From assembly GCA_029948255.1 (NCBI GenBank), contig JALIZF010001405.1, positions 62,001 to 126,000 of the forward strand: a stretch of DNA of 64,000 nt. The letters run 5' to 3'. Below are positions 31,360 through 43,262 of the stretch, piece by piece (position 1 is the stretch's first letter; every line of letters starts with the position of its first letter). The position numbers and the translations under genes were made by a program. The notes below the pieces were generated by a model. The model saw nothing but the letters and a program-made list of their open reading frames with translations, searched no databases and was not told the origin of the DNA. The stretch comes from Telmatactis stephensoni. Lineage: Eukaryota; Cnidaria; Anthozoa; Actiniaria; Isophelliidae.

Positions 31360-31790
31360 GGGAGTGTTTACCTCCTAGCAGGTGAATCATCCTTCCTGCT
31401 ATACATTTACTGCATTCTGCTTACATGGAAATTTGTGTCTTCACTTCGGGTACGAGGATCATTCTACTAAACTTCGGTTTATTTGTGTTTTCTCTTTGGG
31501 TACTAGGATCATCCTACTGGGTCATCCTGTCTCGCCGGTAGGAATATCCTAGCATTAGGAGTATGTTTCGGTACTTCATGTACACGGAAAAAGTAGAGAT
31601 ACTTCGCCCAACAAGGGTTAGGAAACGCTAATGCCACTGTGGTAGTTCGGGTGACCTAGGACGAGCAATCACTCATTTCTTTGAACTCTGCTTCGAGTTG
31701 CTTCTGGCATGTCAACTAAACGTAAAAGTTGGTTCGCCTGCTAGGATGATTCTAGTGCTAGGATGATCCTAGTATCATGTAAACACCCCC
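31360..31790. mobile_element. PIF/Harbinger-like MITE with TAA target duplication
   Basis: Ends GGGAGTGTTTACCTCCTAG and the inverse of ATCATGTAAACACCCCC, flanked by TAA (31357-31359 and 31791-31793). The interior repeats CTAGGATCATCCTA-type motifs in both directions. Non-coding. Confidence 0.75.
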
Positions 31791-31793
31791 TAA

Positions 31794-32770
31794 GAAGTAA
31801 TCACTGTTCAAATAGTCGGCCCGTGATGCTAACTCACCAGTACTGTGCGCACAAGGCACAAGAGCTCCAAGAAAACCAAGTTCGCAAATATTTTTCTCTT
31901 TGCAAGATACTAACTGAGATACAGTCCGCAGTAAAATATTACAATCAAACAGTTATAATTATAAATTTTGTGATTGTCACTCCCTTTAATTTCATTCAGT
32001 ACGCCCAAACGTACGGTACAAAAGCCAGTACGTCGATCGATTTGAAAGCCAATAGTTAGTAGTTTCTGGCCAATAAAAATGTTCAGAGAGCTACTTATTC
32101 ATATAGTAAAATTTTTGAAAGCTTGTATAAACGAAATAAGTAAATGTTATGTAAATTATAAACATCATCAATGTGATGTTTCAGGGTTAGTCGTGTGTAA
32201 CGTGATGAACGCTTATCCGATTTGATTTATCGGCAATAGTTTTTTAAAGGTCTTTAAAACTTGTATTTATAACAAATTATTACAATTCGTACATTAACTT
32301 GTAAAATGTATTGCTTTTTTATAGAAACAATACTTCGAAATTCCAAAAATAATAGTTACAATCATATCCAACAGGCTGGTAATTGCATGGACAATGGACG
32401 CCGGATGGTCTATGGACGATGATCTATGGACGGCACCCAAATTTGACATGAGTTATAGAGGTTATCCCCTTACGTATATTCCCTAGATTCCCAATATAAA
32501 AACCAAAACCTAACGTAATTGTAGGTCTGCCTGACCAGTGGCGTAGCGAGGGGGGAGTCCCCCCTAAAAAATTTTGGACTGGAGCCTTCATCTGAAAGAT
32601 GATGTCAGTGACATCACTTTAAAGTTTAACTTTTAATTCAATTTACAATATCCAAATGTTATTTCAAGGATACTCCGTACTTCGGACAAAGTTTTGCTTT
32701 TGTCCCATAACGTCCTTAATTCCTGGGGAAATTAGCAAATTAGCAAATTTAACCTTTCCATTGACTGCCT
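31794..32770. other. Intergenic stretch with no recognised gene
   Basis: AT-rich. ATGGACGATGATCTATGGACGG-like short repeats lie near 32395-32430. No coding signal. Confidence 0.35.
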
Positions 32771-32775
32771 CACTC

Positions 32776-32797
32776 CCCCCCCCCCCCCCCCCCCCCG
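32776..32797. repeat. Poly-C run
   Basis: About 20 consecutive C. Similar C runs occur at 9463-9483 and near 2861. Confidence 0.85.
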
Positions 32798-32879
32798 TTT
32801 TTGCTCGGGCCTCGCTATTGATAGTTTATTGGCTTAAACCCTTGGGAGGCTTGTAGCCTTGTCTAGTTTCATATCTCAA

Positions 32880-33116
32880 GGCGCCGTTGCACGCTGAAAC
32901 TTTCCTCCGCAACTTGCCTCAATCGCCGTTTGCGATTGAAACTTTCCCCGGGTCGGTTTCACGAAAAGTAGAGCTCCTTTCTACTCCCGCAACAGAAACG
33001 TGTGTCGCGAACAAGTTTCAGGACGAAATTTCAGCGTGTAAACACTCCTTATGAAAATCGTCGCGCAACGGTGATCGAGACAAGTTTCGGATAAAGTTTC
33101 AGCGTGTAACAGCGCC
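32880..33116. mobile_element. Inverted-repeat MITE of the GGCGCC-end type
   Basis: Left GGCGCCGTTGCACGCTGAAAC matches the inverse of the right end (GTTTCAGCGTGTAACAGCGCC) at all but two positions. The body of 237 bp repeats GAAACTTT/AAAGTTTC in both orientations. No target duplication is clear. Confidence 0.7.
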
Positions 33117-34778
33117 TTCAGAGACTACTGTTATCGTTGAAGTGCGACCTGTCAGGGTCAAAGTCTCGAACTAGCATTCACGTCACACGGACGTCAATCA
33201 AATTACTCAACAGATACAATAGGCCAAAAAATGCCTCGAATTTACAAGGAAAGTTTAGATAAATATAAACTTTAAATGCATAATTAACTTTTATCATATA
33301 TTTGAGGTATGGATTTTTTCTTGGGAATCGTAATTTGTATCGGTCGAGTGATTCTGAATGCACTTAATGACGTCATGATAATCACGTCTCTCTCTTCACT
33401 GTCTGTCTAGTTATTTCACAACAACACGTTCGCTTGTGCTTTTGCAAACGCTATATTTCAGAAATTAATAAAACAGGTTTTTACGAATTTTTTGAATTTT
33501 GTGTAGACAATTTTTTTTGTTTCAAAAGAGAGAAAATATAGAACTCAAAATGTACAATCTGAAAAAATTACCTAACAGAATTCAAGTTGATTTTTTCAAT
33601 AAGAATTAATACAAGTCCAATTAGCAAAATATTTACACTGTTGCCATGACAACACCAACGTCATTGTGTCATAAATTTTCGACTCCCTAACGCTAATCCA
33701 ATAAGCTGAAAAGCACAACAACACAAGAGATATCAAGAAAAGGCTCAAATCACTGCGTTGCGATTTTATTTATAAACGCTGTGTCAACCTATGACTGTTA
33801 GTGGTCTCCTTGTGAATCAGTTCTTTAATGTTCATAGTTGGTAAAAATATCTGCTACAAACGATGGACCCCCCTCCCCCCCTAAAAAATAAAGCCCAATG
33901 GCATGGCTAAGACCAATCCGTAAAGATACAAAACTATGTACAGTGCTTCAAAAAAAAATTTGGGGGGGTGAAGGACATTGTGACAACATTAATAGTTTGT
34001 GCTGTGCTAATAGCCAACTTCCAAGATACAGCTTACTTGCCACATATTGTGATTTTTTAGTATCATTATCTATAAGTATTAACTAAATAAGTCATTTTTA
34101 TTTATTTAATAAAAATAACTAAAGGAACCAAGACAAGAGTACATGCATTAAGCTCAGTCATTCGTAACAAGACAAAAGTTTTAATTGGCAATCACATAGC
34201 CTTGTTCTAAGTGCTTTGTATGCAGCACATAAAGCATATCTTGGAACTGGACTATTATATCTATCGAGGTTGCAAATGTAATATTAAAGTGAAGTGAAGT
34301 GTCTACCTCATCTTTGTGTACCTTTGGGCTTCTACCTACTCTATATGGACTTCAAAAACATTTGAGATACAGTATAATACATGAGCTTATTGGCTCGTGA
34401 TAGTGCCTATATCAGAGGACAGAGATATGGCTTACACAAAAATGATAAAAATAATAAATTAAAGCAAATATAAAATAATCGCTTAATTGTCTCTGTACTG
34501 TGATTAAAACTCACTCAGGAAGATGTAGAGCACTCAAAAAGCAAGAGAAACACTCTAATAAATATTATAGACTATTATATATTCCTCAAACAGAAGTAAT
34601 AGTTATAAATTTTTGTTAAAAATAAAAAGAGGTTATTACACGAAAAGTTGTGTAATACAATGACTTATTTAATTAAATTAATACTTATAAATAATGATAC
34701 TAAAAATCACAAAGTTGTTAACCTGAGGGCAGTCCACTTTAGACCTGTACCTACCACCTCTTTCAAAGTGAAGTTTAA
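33117..34778. other. Intergenic stretch with no recognised gene
   Basis: AT-rich, with no clear exons or transposon ends. It should hold the distal 3' flank of the DXO gene. Confidence 0.35.
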
Positions 34779-34960
34779 AGCCTAGTTTACACTTGACTCT
34801 ATGCAAGCACATGTGCAAGCAGTATACACACACTCAATATTGCATAATAGGGCCTTGCATTAATTTATCATGTAGGTGTGAAAAAAGACAAGCACTGCCA
34901 ATAAGCAGTACACTACCATGTCTGTGTAGATTGCTTGTGCTTGCAAGTGTAAACCAGGCT
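34779..34960. mobile_element. 182-bp PIF/Harbinger-like MITE
   Basis: Ends AGCCTAGTTTACACTTG and its near-perfect inverse CAAGTGTAAACCAGGCT, flanked by TTTAA (34774-34778 and 34961-34965). It sits about 150 bp downstream of the DXO stop, in its 3' UTR region. Confidence 0.75.
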
Positions 34961-35113
34961 TTTAAGTAGACTCGTCATCTGACTACATGTACTTGCAACA
35001 TTAGAAACAGTTGTATGTTGCTTCCACGGTTACCAATATCAGTAAGTTCTCAATCTAATAAAACTATTTACATGTAAGAATAGGCTACTCTACACTAAAG
35101 TTCAACCAAATCC

Positions 35114-37863
35114 CTAGTTTTCTCTTGTATACCATTCTGGTAAAAAGACACATTCTTCACCATTAAGCTCTTCAACTGCAACTCTATGGAAAGGTGCCAT
35201 AAAAGAAAACATGTAGACTTTCTTTGGGTCATCCTTGACAACAACCACTTTGACCCAGTCGAGAAATTTATTTAAAAAGTTTAAACAAATGTTCATGTCC
35301 CAAATGTCTGGTCTGGCTAGCCTTGGAATTTCTAAAGTGTTGTATGTTTGGATCTCATCGACTTTGCCATGATGATGACGAAAGCCACAAATGATCTTTG
35401 GTATGCCAGCCAAATATGACTGTGCCCACCATTTGAGAAGCTTGTATCTCTTGAAGGACCAGTGTTGATGGTGGTTGTGGGGATGACTGGATGTTTTCAG
35501 CTCAATGTAGTTTCCAGGAGCTGGCTCTTTTTCCTTTTAGAGTGAAAAAGGAAATAAAATTTGGTGATCATAAAGTGACATAGACTTATTCCATAAGTTG
35601 GAGTGTTTCCTCCTCAGTTGGGCTTCCTGTGGTGATCACACACACTGTTGCTACCAGTGAAAAGGAGTGAAAATTGACTTATAGAATCAGTCTAAAAGTG
35701 ACACAGTGTCATTCAAGTACATGTATATAAAGTATATATATCATCAAGACTATTATGCAGAGCAATTAAATTATTATTGCATGACTACTTTCCATATCCT
35801 AACAATAATGATGAGGTTATTGATGAGGGTAGGGTACATCCAAGGGTACATCTAAGGGTACATCTGTGGCATAAATTTATTATGTTCATATTATTTAAAC
35901 ATCTGGAACTTGTAATCAATCCCCATGAGTTTATACTCATGATCATGTACAAGGTTCAAACTACAAACCAAAGATTCCCACACTTATTTTGGGCATGCAC
36001 TGGAAGCCATTTTCAGCTCATGCTTGTAGTGAGCGACTGCGGGGTTGAAGTATTTGCATCTTTTAAACATTCTAGTAATGTCATGTGCAAAAGGTGAACA
36101 AGCAGCAAACAATAAAGAGTGAAAAGTGAACAGTGAGCCACAATAAGCACACAGTATGACAAATTATTGGTGTATGTGATTTCTCCCTTTGTTTTGCCTT
36201 CCCTAATTTCCTATGTGTATGGAGCTCTGCTTTCGTGGGCCTTAACCCATAAAGGGCTCTGTTACAGACAACAGACTTGTCAAGTAAATTAATATTAAAT
36301 TATAACTTACTGATGTGCAACAATCAACTTCTGCTCCAAAAACCAAAGAATGTTTTTCAAGCCTTGTTCGGACGACAGAAACAAAGCCTTCACTATTGTT
36401 GACAGGGGATTCCTTCTTTGAAGCTGCAGAAGAAGCTGCTGCTGCAGTAGCTTCTGATGAGCTTGAAACCTCACTGGACTTTTGTTTCTGTTTTTCAGAA
36501 ACAAGTTTACAGACAAAGGTTTCAAACTTATGTCCCCAATAGCACATTTCCTTGTGTTTTTCATCCATGTTTTTGCGTCTGTCATAAGCTTCCTGAGTTT
36601 CAACTTCACTTAGGTAAATCGTTCCTTTGTACAGAGTAGCTGCAAATTTCCAGGGTTCACGTGTTTCATAAGGGGTGCAGAGAAGCTTTGTTAAGTGACC
36701 CCTCCAAGTAATGAAGTCTGTATTGAGGCTAAAGAAGGAGATAATATTTGTGATGTTATTCACATATATACAGATTTTGAGTGTGAAATGGACCATGCTG
36801 TGCTGTGACCATGTCAGTTCAGGCCACGTCCACACGTATGCGTTTACGTTTGTAAACGCATAAAAGTATTTGCATCCACACGAAAACGATGGCCGTTTAC
36901 AGCGGCATCACACGAACAACTTTATGCTAGTAAACGTATACATTTCTATGCAGTTAGACTTGTCCACACGTAAATGCCTCAACTCGAAAACAATGTTAAA
37001 CGCTTGACTAGGCAGGTATTGAATGATATTGTGACATCAGCATTTTCGAAAGTATGCGTTTACGGGTGTCCACACGTAAACGCTTTTTAGTCGTTTTCAA
37101 ATTTATCCACTTTGGAGAGTGTATTCGAAAATATGCGTTTACGATGAGCGTTTTAGGCATTTATGTGTGGACGGAAGGCCTAAATGCATAAAAAAGTATG
37201 CGTTTACAAACGTAAACATACGTGTGGATGGGGCCTCAGTGATGTCTATATATAAAAACACTCGAAGTTCCTGCCATAACTATTCTGTGCAGTAACCAAG
37301 CCGTTTTCACAGTCATACAAAATCTACCCTATATATATATGACTGAACACTACTGGGACCAGCATCAGCTGACTAGCCTTTAATAGTATGATGGAGTAAC
37401 ATTGGCAAACGTTTTTGAAACGAGAAAAGTATCTATATATTCCTCAATATATGATTCAGTATTAATACCTTGTTGATCGCGAGGAGCTCGCAGAATGTCC
37501 ATTCTCAACAGAGTGCTTCCTAGCGAGTTCAAACTTTGCCCTGTGTTTGTCTACCCACATCAACAAGTGATCAAGTCGTTCTTTGACATCTTCATCCCTT
37601 GCCACAAACTCTTGAAAACCGTCTCTCAAGTCAAAGTTTATGGTATGAGGAAGACAAAAATACTTTAATTGATGATTGTCATCGTGAAATTTACGATCAA
37701 CATCCAGTGAAAAGAATCCAACTTCGATAGGTTGACGGAAAGAAGGAAGGATGTCAGAGTGTAGAGAATCGATTGGAGTGACATTGAATGTTCTTGCTGG
37801 TCGCCCCTCAGTTCTTCTTACTTTCCTTTCGACTTCTTCGCCGTCTTCAGCTTGTCGTTTCAT
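35114..37863 (-). CDS. DXO: DXO/Rai1-family decapping exoribonuclease
   Basis: Three exons: 37863-37469, 36728-36311 and 35533-35114 (TAG 35116-35114), about 410 residues against 396 in human. Exon 1 has the family N-terminus (PSFRQPIEVGFFSLD, DEDVKERLDHLL). Exon 2 has DFITWRGHLTKLLCTPYE, CYWGHKFE and GAEVDC. Exon 3 has YIELKTS, KLLKWWAQS and the terminal FLPEWY. Active-site acids and partners are present: E265 and D267 (EVD), E282 and K284 (ELK), Q309 (WAQS); the 27-residue spacing from ELK to Gln equals that in mammals. DXO removes incomplete or NAD caps and degrades the RNA 5'-to-3'. An Ala/Ser-rich insertion lies at about 220-245. Intron 1 contains a MITE and the left breakpoint of the tandem duplication. 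Confidence 0.95.
36822..37235. mobile_element. PIF/Harbinger-like MITE with TCA target duplication
   Basis: Ends GGCCACGTCCACACGTATG and the inverse of CATACGTGTGGATGGGGCC, flanked by TCA (36819-36821 and 37236-37238). The body repeats TATGCGTTTACG and its inverse. It lies in DXO intron 1, about 40 bp from the left duplication breakpoint. Confidence 0.75.
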
Positions 37864-38304
37864 TGTAAACTAGGTTTTTACACATCACTTCTCAAACACA
37901 ACCAAAACAGCAAATGCTTGGTCAAAAGAAACAGGCGTTACTTCCGTGGAGTAGTTTTTGGCCGCAAAGGAATAGGTTCTAACTGCGACCACAGGAGGCC
38001 CAAATCTGTGCGCAATAAAAAAACATTCTCCTTGAATATTGGCAAATCGGGTCGGATGGGAAAATATTTGGTTCGTATGGACCAAGAGCTAAATACTTTT
38101 AAATAAAATAAAATAAAAATTAAATTAAATATTTTTTTCAAAAATAATTCTAACAGACCTAGATTAACAGAACAGGATTGGGCTAGGTTTACAAGAAAGA
38201 AAAGAAAACAAACAAACAAACAAAGAAAAAAGAAAGAAAGAGGAAGGAATCTTTAATCATTCAAGTTCTTTTAATTGTTGAACAGCTAGCCGTTCATGTC
38301 AGTA

Positions 38305-39645
38305 CACAGGGAGCCCGGCTTTTAAGAGTCGTAAATGAACGAATAAATCAATTAGTATTTTGGGTTTCCTGTGTTGAGATTTGAAACGAGACGCTAATAA
38401 TGGAGAGTTTCCGGTAATCGTAACTGCCAGTAACCTAATAGGAGATTACATGGGGTAACTTGAGAGCAGTTTGAAATTCAAATCTAACGTATCAGTGTAA
38501 CGCACTCTCTTTAGTAACAGTCAATAAGTGAGAAGGGCTGAAACAAATTTCAGTGCCAATTTTGAAACCCCTGTTAAAATTATTCATCGGAGTTGTTTGC
38601 CAGCATTTAAGACACCAAACGATCACAGCTGATAAATAAACCTAATGACTGCATGTCTCATTGATAGAAAGTAATAATATATGGCTTAAAAAACTGTGTT
38701 ATCTGGAAGCCTTGCTTTAAATTTATGTGCGCCAGTAGTTGATGGGACCAGTAAGCTCTGGAAACGTGACCTTTCTGGTAAATGTCCGCTTTCAAACAAT
38801 AGACTTTGACAGATCTATTTTTGTCGTTTGCCGCCAATTCAAAGTATTAAAACATTTATAATAATCATAGTTTATGGCTTTAAAAATAGAACAACAAGTT
38901 GCGGTCGGATCTAAGTGTATCTGGGCACTCACTATTCATTACTGGCAAAGGAGGGACCGGAAAATCATTTGTGGTCACAAGATTAAGGGCTAACAAAGCT
39001 AAATAGAAAAGTTTTTGTGACCTGTAGTACTGGAATCGCGTGTTCCAATCTTCCAAATTCTGTTGGAACAAGAACACTCCATTCGTTTGCAGGGATTAAG
39101 GATGGACGAGCTCTTCTGAAAGCCTTCTTAATCTTGTGAAATCAAACGACGAAGCTTGTAAAAGATGGCTGAGTAAGCATGTCTTCGAATCAATCGAATT
39201 TATATAATTATATCAAGAAGGGTGAGAGGAAACGATTTAGTTTTGGTGGCTTGCAAGTTATTGGTATTGGAGACTTTTACCAGCTACCCCCTGTGCATAA
39301 TAAAAGTGACATATTCTCCTCCGATGAATGTTAACCTTCTTCTAAAGCTCATTAACACTGGTCCCATCAACTACTGGTGCACATGTAACGTTAAACTCGC
39401 TTTGTTTCAGCCCTTCTCTCTTATATTGACTGTTACTAAAGAGAGTGCGTTACACTGATACGTTAGATTTGAATTTCAAACTGCTCTCAAGTTACCCCAT
39501 GTAATCTCCTATCAGGTTACTGGCAGTTACGATTACCGGAAACTCTCCATTATTAGCGTCTCGTTTCAAATCTCAACACAGGAAACCCAAAATACTAATT
39601 GATTTATTCGTTCATTTACGACTCTTAAAAGCCGGGCTCCCTGTG
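38305..39645. mobile_element. 1341-bp inverted-repeat transposon with decayed PIF1-like helicase and 7-bp target duplication
   Basis: Terminal arms of about 250 bp start CACAGGGAGCCCGGCTTTT and are near-perfect inverses. GTCAGTA flanks both sides (38298-38304 and 39646-39652). Unit B keeps the empty site, one GTCAGTA at 44686-44692. Between the arms (about 38920-39330) pieces of a PIF1-type helicase are readable on the plus strand: Walker A TGKGGTGKS, HSFAGIKDGRALLKAF, NDEACKRWLSKHV, then GGLQVIGIGDFYQLPPV. Frame changes, stops and loss of the Walker B DEISM block show it is broken. Superfamily unknown; Helitrons carry such helicases but lack inverted arms and target duplications. Confidence 0.85.
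38920..39333 (+). pseudogene. PIF1-like helicase fragment
   Basis: Motif I (TGKGGTGKS), a Pif1 motif of the HSFAGI type, and the GDFYQLPPV segment appear in the right order but in different frames. The block with the DExx motif is missing. It is cargo or a remnant of the parent transposon, not a host gene. Confidence 0.8.
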
Positions 39646-39652
39646 GTCAGTA

Positions 39653-40625
39653 TTAACAATTAGTTAAGCCACTCTACTGACATATAACACCAGTAATTCT
39701 TCCATTTGGGGCACACCCAACAGTTTCGTAGCAAGAAATTTAGCCTCACTCGATAGACCTAAGTTTGCAACTTAAAACAATCTGGGTGAATAATAGTTGT
39801 CGGAACTAGTCATGATATTGACCATAGTCCTTTAGTTGACTATTGACGCACTAGTTGTGCTGAATTATGCTACGTTGAGAGAACTCCCCATCCTCGGGGA
39901 CAGCAAACTTCTTATAGCAAATTTTTTTTTACTAAAAATCGTAACAGTTAAGCAGTAATTGTATTTTAGAGGTAGGACATCAGCTCTTAGGCTATATCAG
40001 CTGTAGTAAGAGTTGATAGAGTCTAAAGTTCAAGATCAGTTATAACAATTAAAGTAAGAGACTTTTACAGCTTTAATTACAACATTACTGGGCTATTAAT
40101 GACCGCTGCGTATTGTTCGGATAGCAAATAGATCCTCAAAGTAAACTTAATGACCAGGTTGTGAAAGACCTAAACCTTTTTTAGATTTGTTTATGATAAG
40201 TTAGCCAAAGTTTGTTTTCATCCTGAATTCTAATTAATACATTTTATAGTGAATGTTTTGTCTAGACTTCTGATACCTAAGAAACCTTTGCTTCTCTTTG
40301 CATGTATCGTCCCTCTTGCCAAATCATCTTACATTAAAAGTCAACAGTAGAACCTTTCAGTATGTTTTCCAATTTGAAACACGCGAAACATTAATTAGTT
40401 CTACTGATCAAAACCGCCTCTAATTAAAATCATTTTCTCCCATTAAACTGCGAGAGGAATTGACTTGACAACACACTACTTCCGAAAACAAACAAGTTGA
40501 CAGTTCACGATAAAACTTGTTACGACGTTAACAATATATTGTATATATCATCTAAGTAACGTAGTTCTAAGCACACTATTCATTTGAACTACTGCTACGA
40601 CAAAAGAGGAGTAAAAACGCTCAAC
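39653..40625. other. Upstream region of gene copy A
   Basis: Matches 44693-46697 in unit B apart from insertions there. Contains the single-site (empty) form of the 46040-46403 insertion (ACATTAAAAGTCAAC, about 40331-40345). No clear TATA box; AATATATTGTATATATCA precedes the start by about 90 bp. Confidence 0.5.
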
Positions 40626-42644
40626 ATGAAGTTCATTTCGTTGATTGCACTGGTCTTTTCTTTGATGTCAATTGGGACATCAAGGATGGAAAATCAAGGT
40701 ATGTCAACTCAACTCACCGCAGAAATCCACCTGTTGCAAGAGTATCACTTTATCCGGCCCGTAAATCACTGGCAGATTTCCTCTTGTGGGTCTCATAATT
40801 CTTAACTCAAGAATTTCTCAAGAATTGAAATAGTTCCTGACAAGAATTTCTTGCTAAAATGTTTAGATATTTTAACCGTCTTTTATCTTAACCATAAAAA
40901 GATTAAACTGATTGAGTTTCAAATTCGATTTTAGAATTCCAAGCAGACGACATCGAAAAGCGTGCCACAAAAACGGATCTTCTCAACAAAACCTGCTGTC
41001 GATACTTGAAGATCCATGGTTACTTCAAGAAGATTCCTGCTTTGAAAAAGCTGTGCCTTGCGACATTTCGTAAGTTGAAAAATAAGCTATGCTCGTAGCC
41101 CCCACAGGGAAGTCTTCTAAATTTGTGCTTGAGATACCCCTAGCTCGATACACTGCTGGGTGTGCTACCAGCGTCTTAGCAGCAACACTTTCTTGTTTTT
41201 AGTTGATACGTTTTTATTTTGACGTTTTCAGCCACAAAGAAAAGCTTTCAGTGTACTTTATTTTCGTGTAGAGCGTCAATTAAACGCGTTCTGAACATTT
41301 CATGTTCCACGCCTTCAAGTTTCTTTCAAAAACACACTCAAAATTGAAATAGGTTAAGATAATATCAAGTTCCAGAGAAATACTCTTTTGAACCACACAC
41401 ACACATAGCTCATGTGAAGAAGTAACACTTCCCTACACAACAAAACATATTTTTGGAGCAATGAGATATTAATTAATATTGATTTCAATGAAAGATTTCA
41501 ATTCAAGCTTACCTTTTCCAAGTATATAGCCATCATTTTTATATTCTTTTATCTTTTTGTCGTTTTCAGACTGCAATGACCGTCTCTCACAGAAAAGTTG
41601 CAGTTTCGTGAAAAAGAGAAAGGAGTGCATGCAAGAATAACTCCAAATTGAGCCTCTTTTACTGCCCGTTTACATGTAATAAATGTTGTAAGTAATATTT
41701 TAATAAAATAATAATATTTATTTATAACAAGAACAAAAGAAGTAGGCATAACGATGGTTTATAATCTGCAAGTCGATCGAGTATTATAGTTTGTTTCAGT
41801 TGCAGAAAACAGTATTTTTGTAGTAACAAGAGACCATAATACTAAGAGAGAAAATACTAAGAGAGCGAAACTCAGTATTGATGTCTGTGCGATGTTCGTG
41901 GCGACTAAGGCTATTTTTAGTAATTTCGTCATCGCGCGCGCAAGGCTCTTAAACAATAGAATTGGAAAGCTGAAAACAAACAAACAGACATCGCACAGAC
42001 ATCATGATCAATACCGAGCTTCGCTCTCTTAGGATTCTTGTTAATAATTGTGAGTTGGTGCGACATTGCGCAGTCGTGATTTCGTGAAAGTTACTTTTAG
42101 GTTACTTTACATTTCAAGTCTTTCATCGTAGAACACACGAACACAGTAAACGCACAAATTGAATGATTCATAGACCTGTGTTCTTTAAATAGACCACTGT
42201 AATGGGGGACCTCTTGGAATAGAAAATGGAGCCATTCCTGACTCAAGCTTCAAGGCCTCTTCGATCTACAGTTCTGGCTACCCCCCATACTCTGCAAGGC
42301 TGAACAGCAAGAAGAATAATGGTCTAGGTTGGGCGCCCAAGACAAATGCAGCGGGGCAGTGGATACAAGTTGATTTGAGCAAGCCAACTCAAGTGACCGC
42401 AGTGGCCACACAAGGTAGGAAAACAAATGGTGAATGGGTGAAGAGCTACAGCCTGCAGTACAGCGATGATGGTACAACGTTCACCAACTATCAGGGCGGT
42501 AAAGTCTTTATAGCAAACAGTAACTACAACACTGTGGTCAAAAATATCATCAAACCAGCCATCTACGCCAGGTATATCAGATTGGTACCACAGACCTACC
42601 ACGGCTGGAAGACAATGAGAATGGAACTGTACGGGTGTAGATAA
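40626..42644 (+). pseudogene. Secreted ShKT-like + F5/8C (discoidin) protein gene, copy A, frameshifted
   Basis: Four exons with GT-AG borders: 40626-40698 (signal peptide, MKFISLIALVFSLMSIGTS), 40935-41069 (segment with a dibasic KR site, like a propeptide end), 41570-41687 (ShKT-like) and 42193-42644 (discoidin). Compared with copy B, exon 3 has four extra bases (ATGC) near 41627-41631. The frame hits TAA at 41638-41640 after three of the six ShKT cysteines, leaving about 92 residues. The discoidin exon downstream remains open, with WIQVDLSKPTQVTAVATQGR and a terminal MRMELYGC. All introns are phase 1, so exon 3 is symmetrical and its omission would not shift the frame. It may be a pseudogene, make a short secreted peptide, or express the discoidin part through alternative splicing. 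Symbol and partner unknown. Confidence 0.75.
41827..42040. mobile_element. Inverted-repeat MITE in the last intron of copy A
   Basis: CAAGAGACCATAATACTAAG at the left faces TCTCTTAGGATTCTTG at the right; AACTCAGTATTGATG is inverted as ATCAATACCGAG. It is the same family as 49324-49537 and 53131-53404. Present in both duplicate units, so it predates the duplication. Confidence 0.7.
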
Positions 42645-43136
42645 GGTCAGTTACAAGTCCCATTGATGTTAATAGTGTTTATGAAATAACTATCATATAA
42701 CGTGCGCTCATGGTCGGAGGACGCGTGTACCGCGAATTCTAAACATGCGCATGCACTTTTCAATTTTTTTGTCAGTGTAAATGAATACTAAATATGCTCG
42801 AAAATAATGTTGTAAAAAAGATATAAAAACTTGCCCGCGCGCTGTGCTGTGTGCAGATTTAGAGCACGCGGGGATTGAGGGGGAGGGGGAGGGGGTGTGC
42901 GGTGCTCTGGATGGATCTACTTTTGACTAGAAAATATGAAATACCATTAGATTATGCGTTCCTGATAAACAGGAATGTTTTCAGTTGAGATTTAAAGGAA
43001 GCCAGAGAGATAGCATGTTTCACAGTGTCCGGTAGATTGTTCCAAAGGGAAGGTGCAGATTTCCTCTTTTTATTTCTCTTTAAATTATACATTTTTCAGA
43101 CCAGAATGGTTGTTGCAGTGGTACGTTTGGAGCACT

Positions 43137-43262
43137 TTTTTGTTTGTTTTTTTGTTTTTGTTTTTGTTTGTTTGTTTGTTTGTTTGTTTGTTTGTTTGTT
43201 TGTTTGTTCGTTTGTTTGTTTGTTCGTTCGTTCGTTCGTTTGTTTGTTTGTTTGTTTGCTTG
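43137..43262. repeat. (TTTG)n microsatellite
   Basis: About 30 TTTG/TTCG units. The unit B equivalent at 50543-50596 has about 13, so length has changed since duplication. Confidence 0.9.

Noticed and set aside
38305..39645. Calling the helicase-bearing element a Helitron
   Set aside because: It has long inverted arms, CA/TG-type ends and a 7-bp target duplication, none of which Helitrons have.
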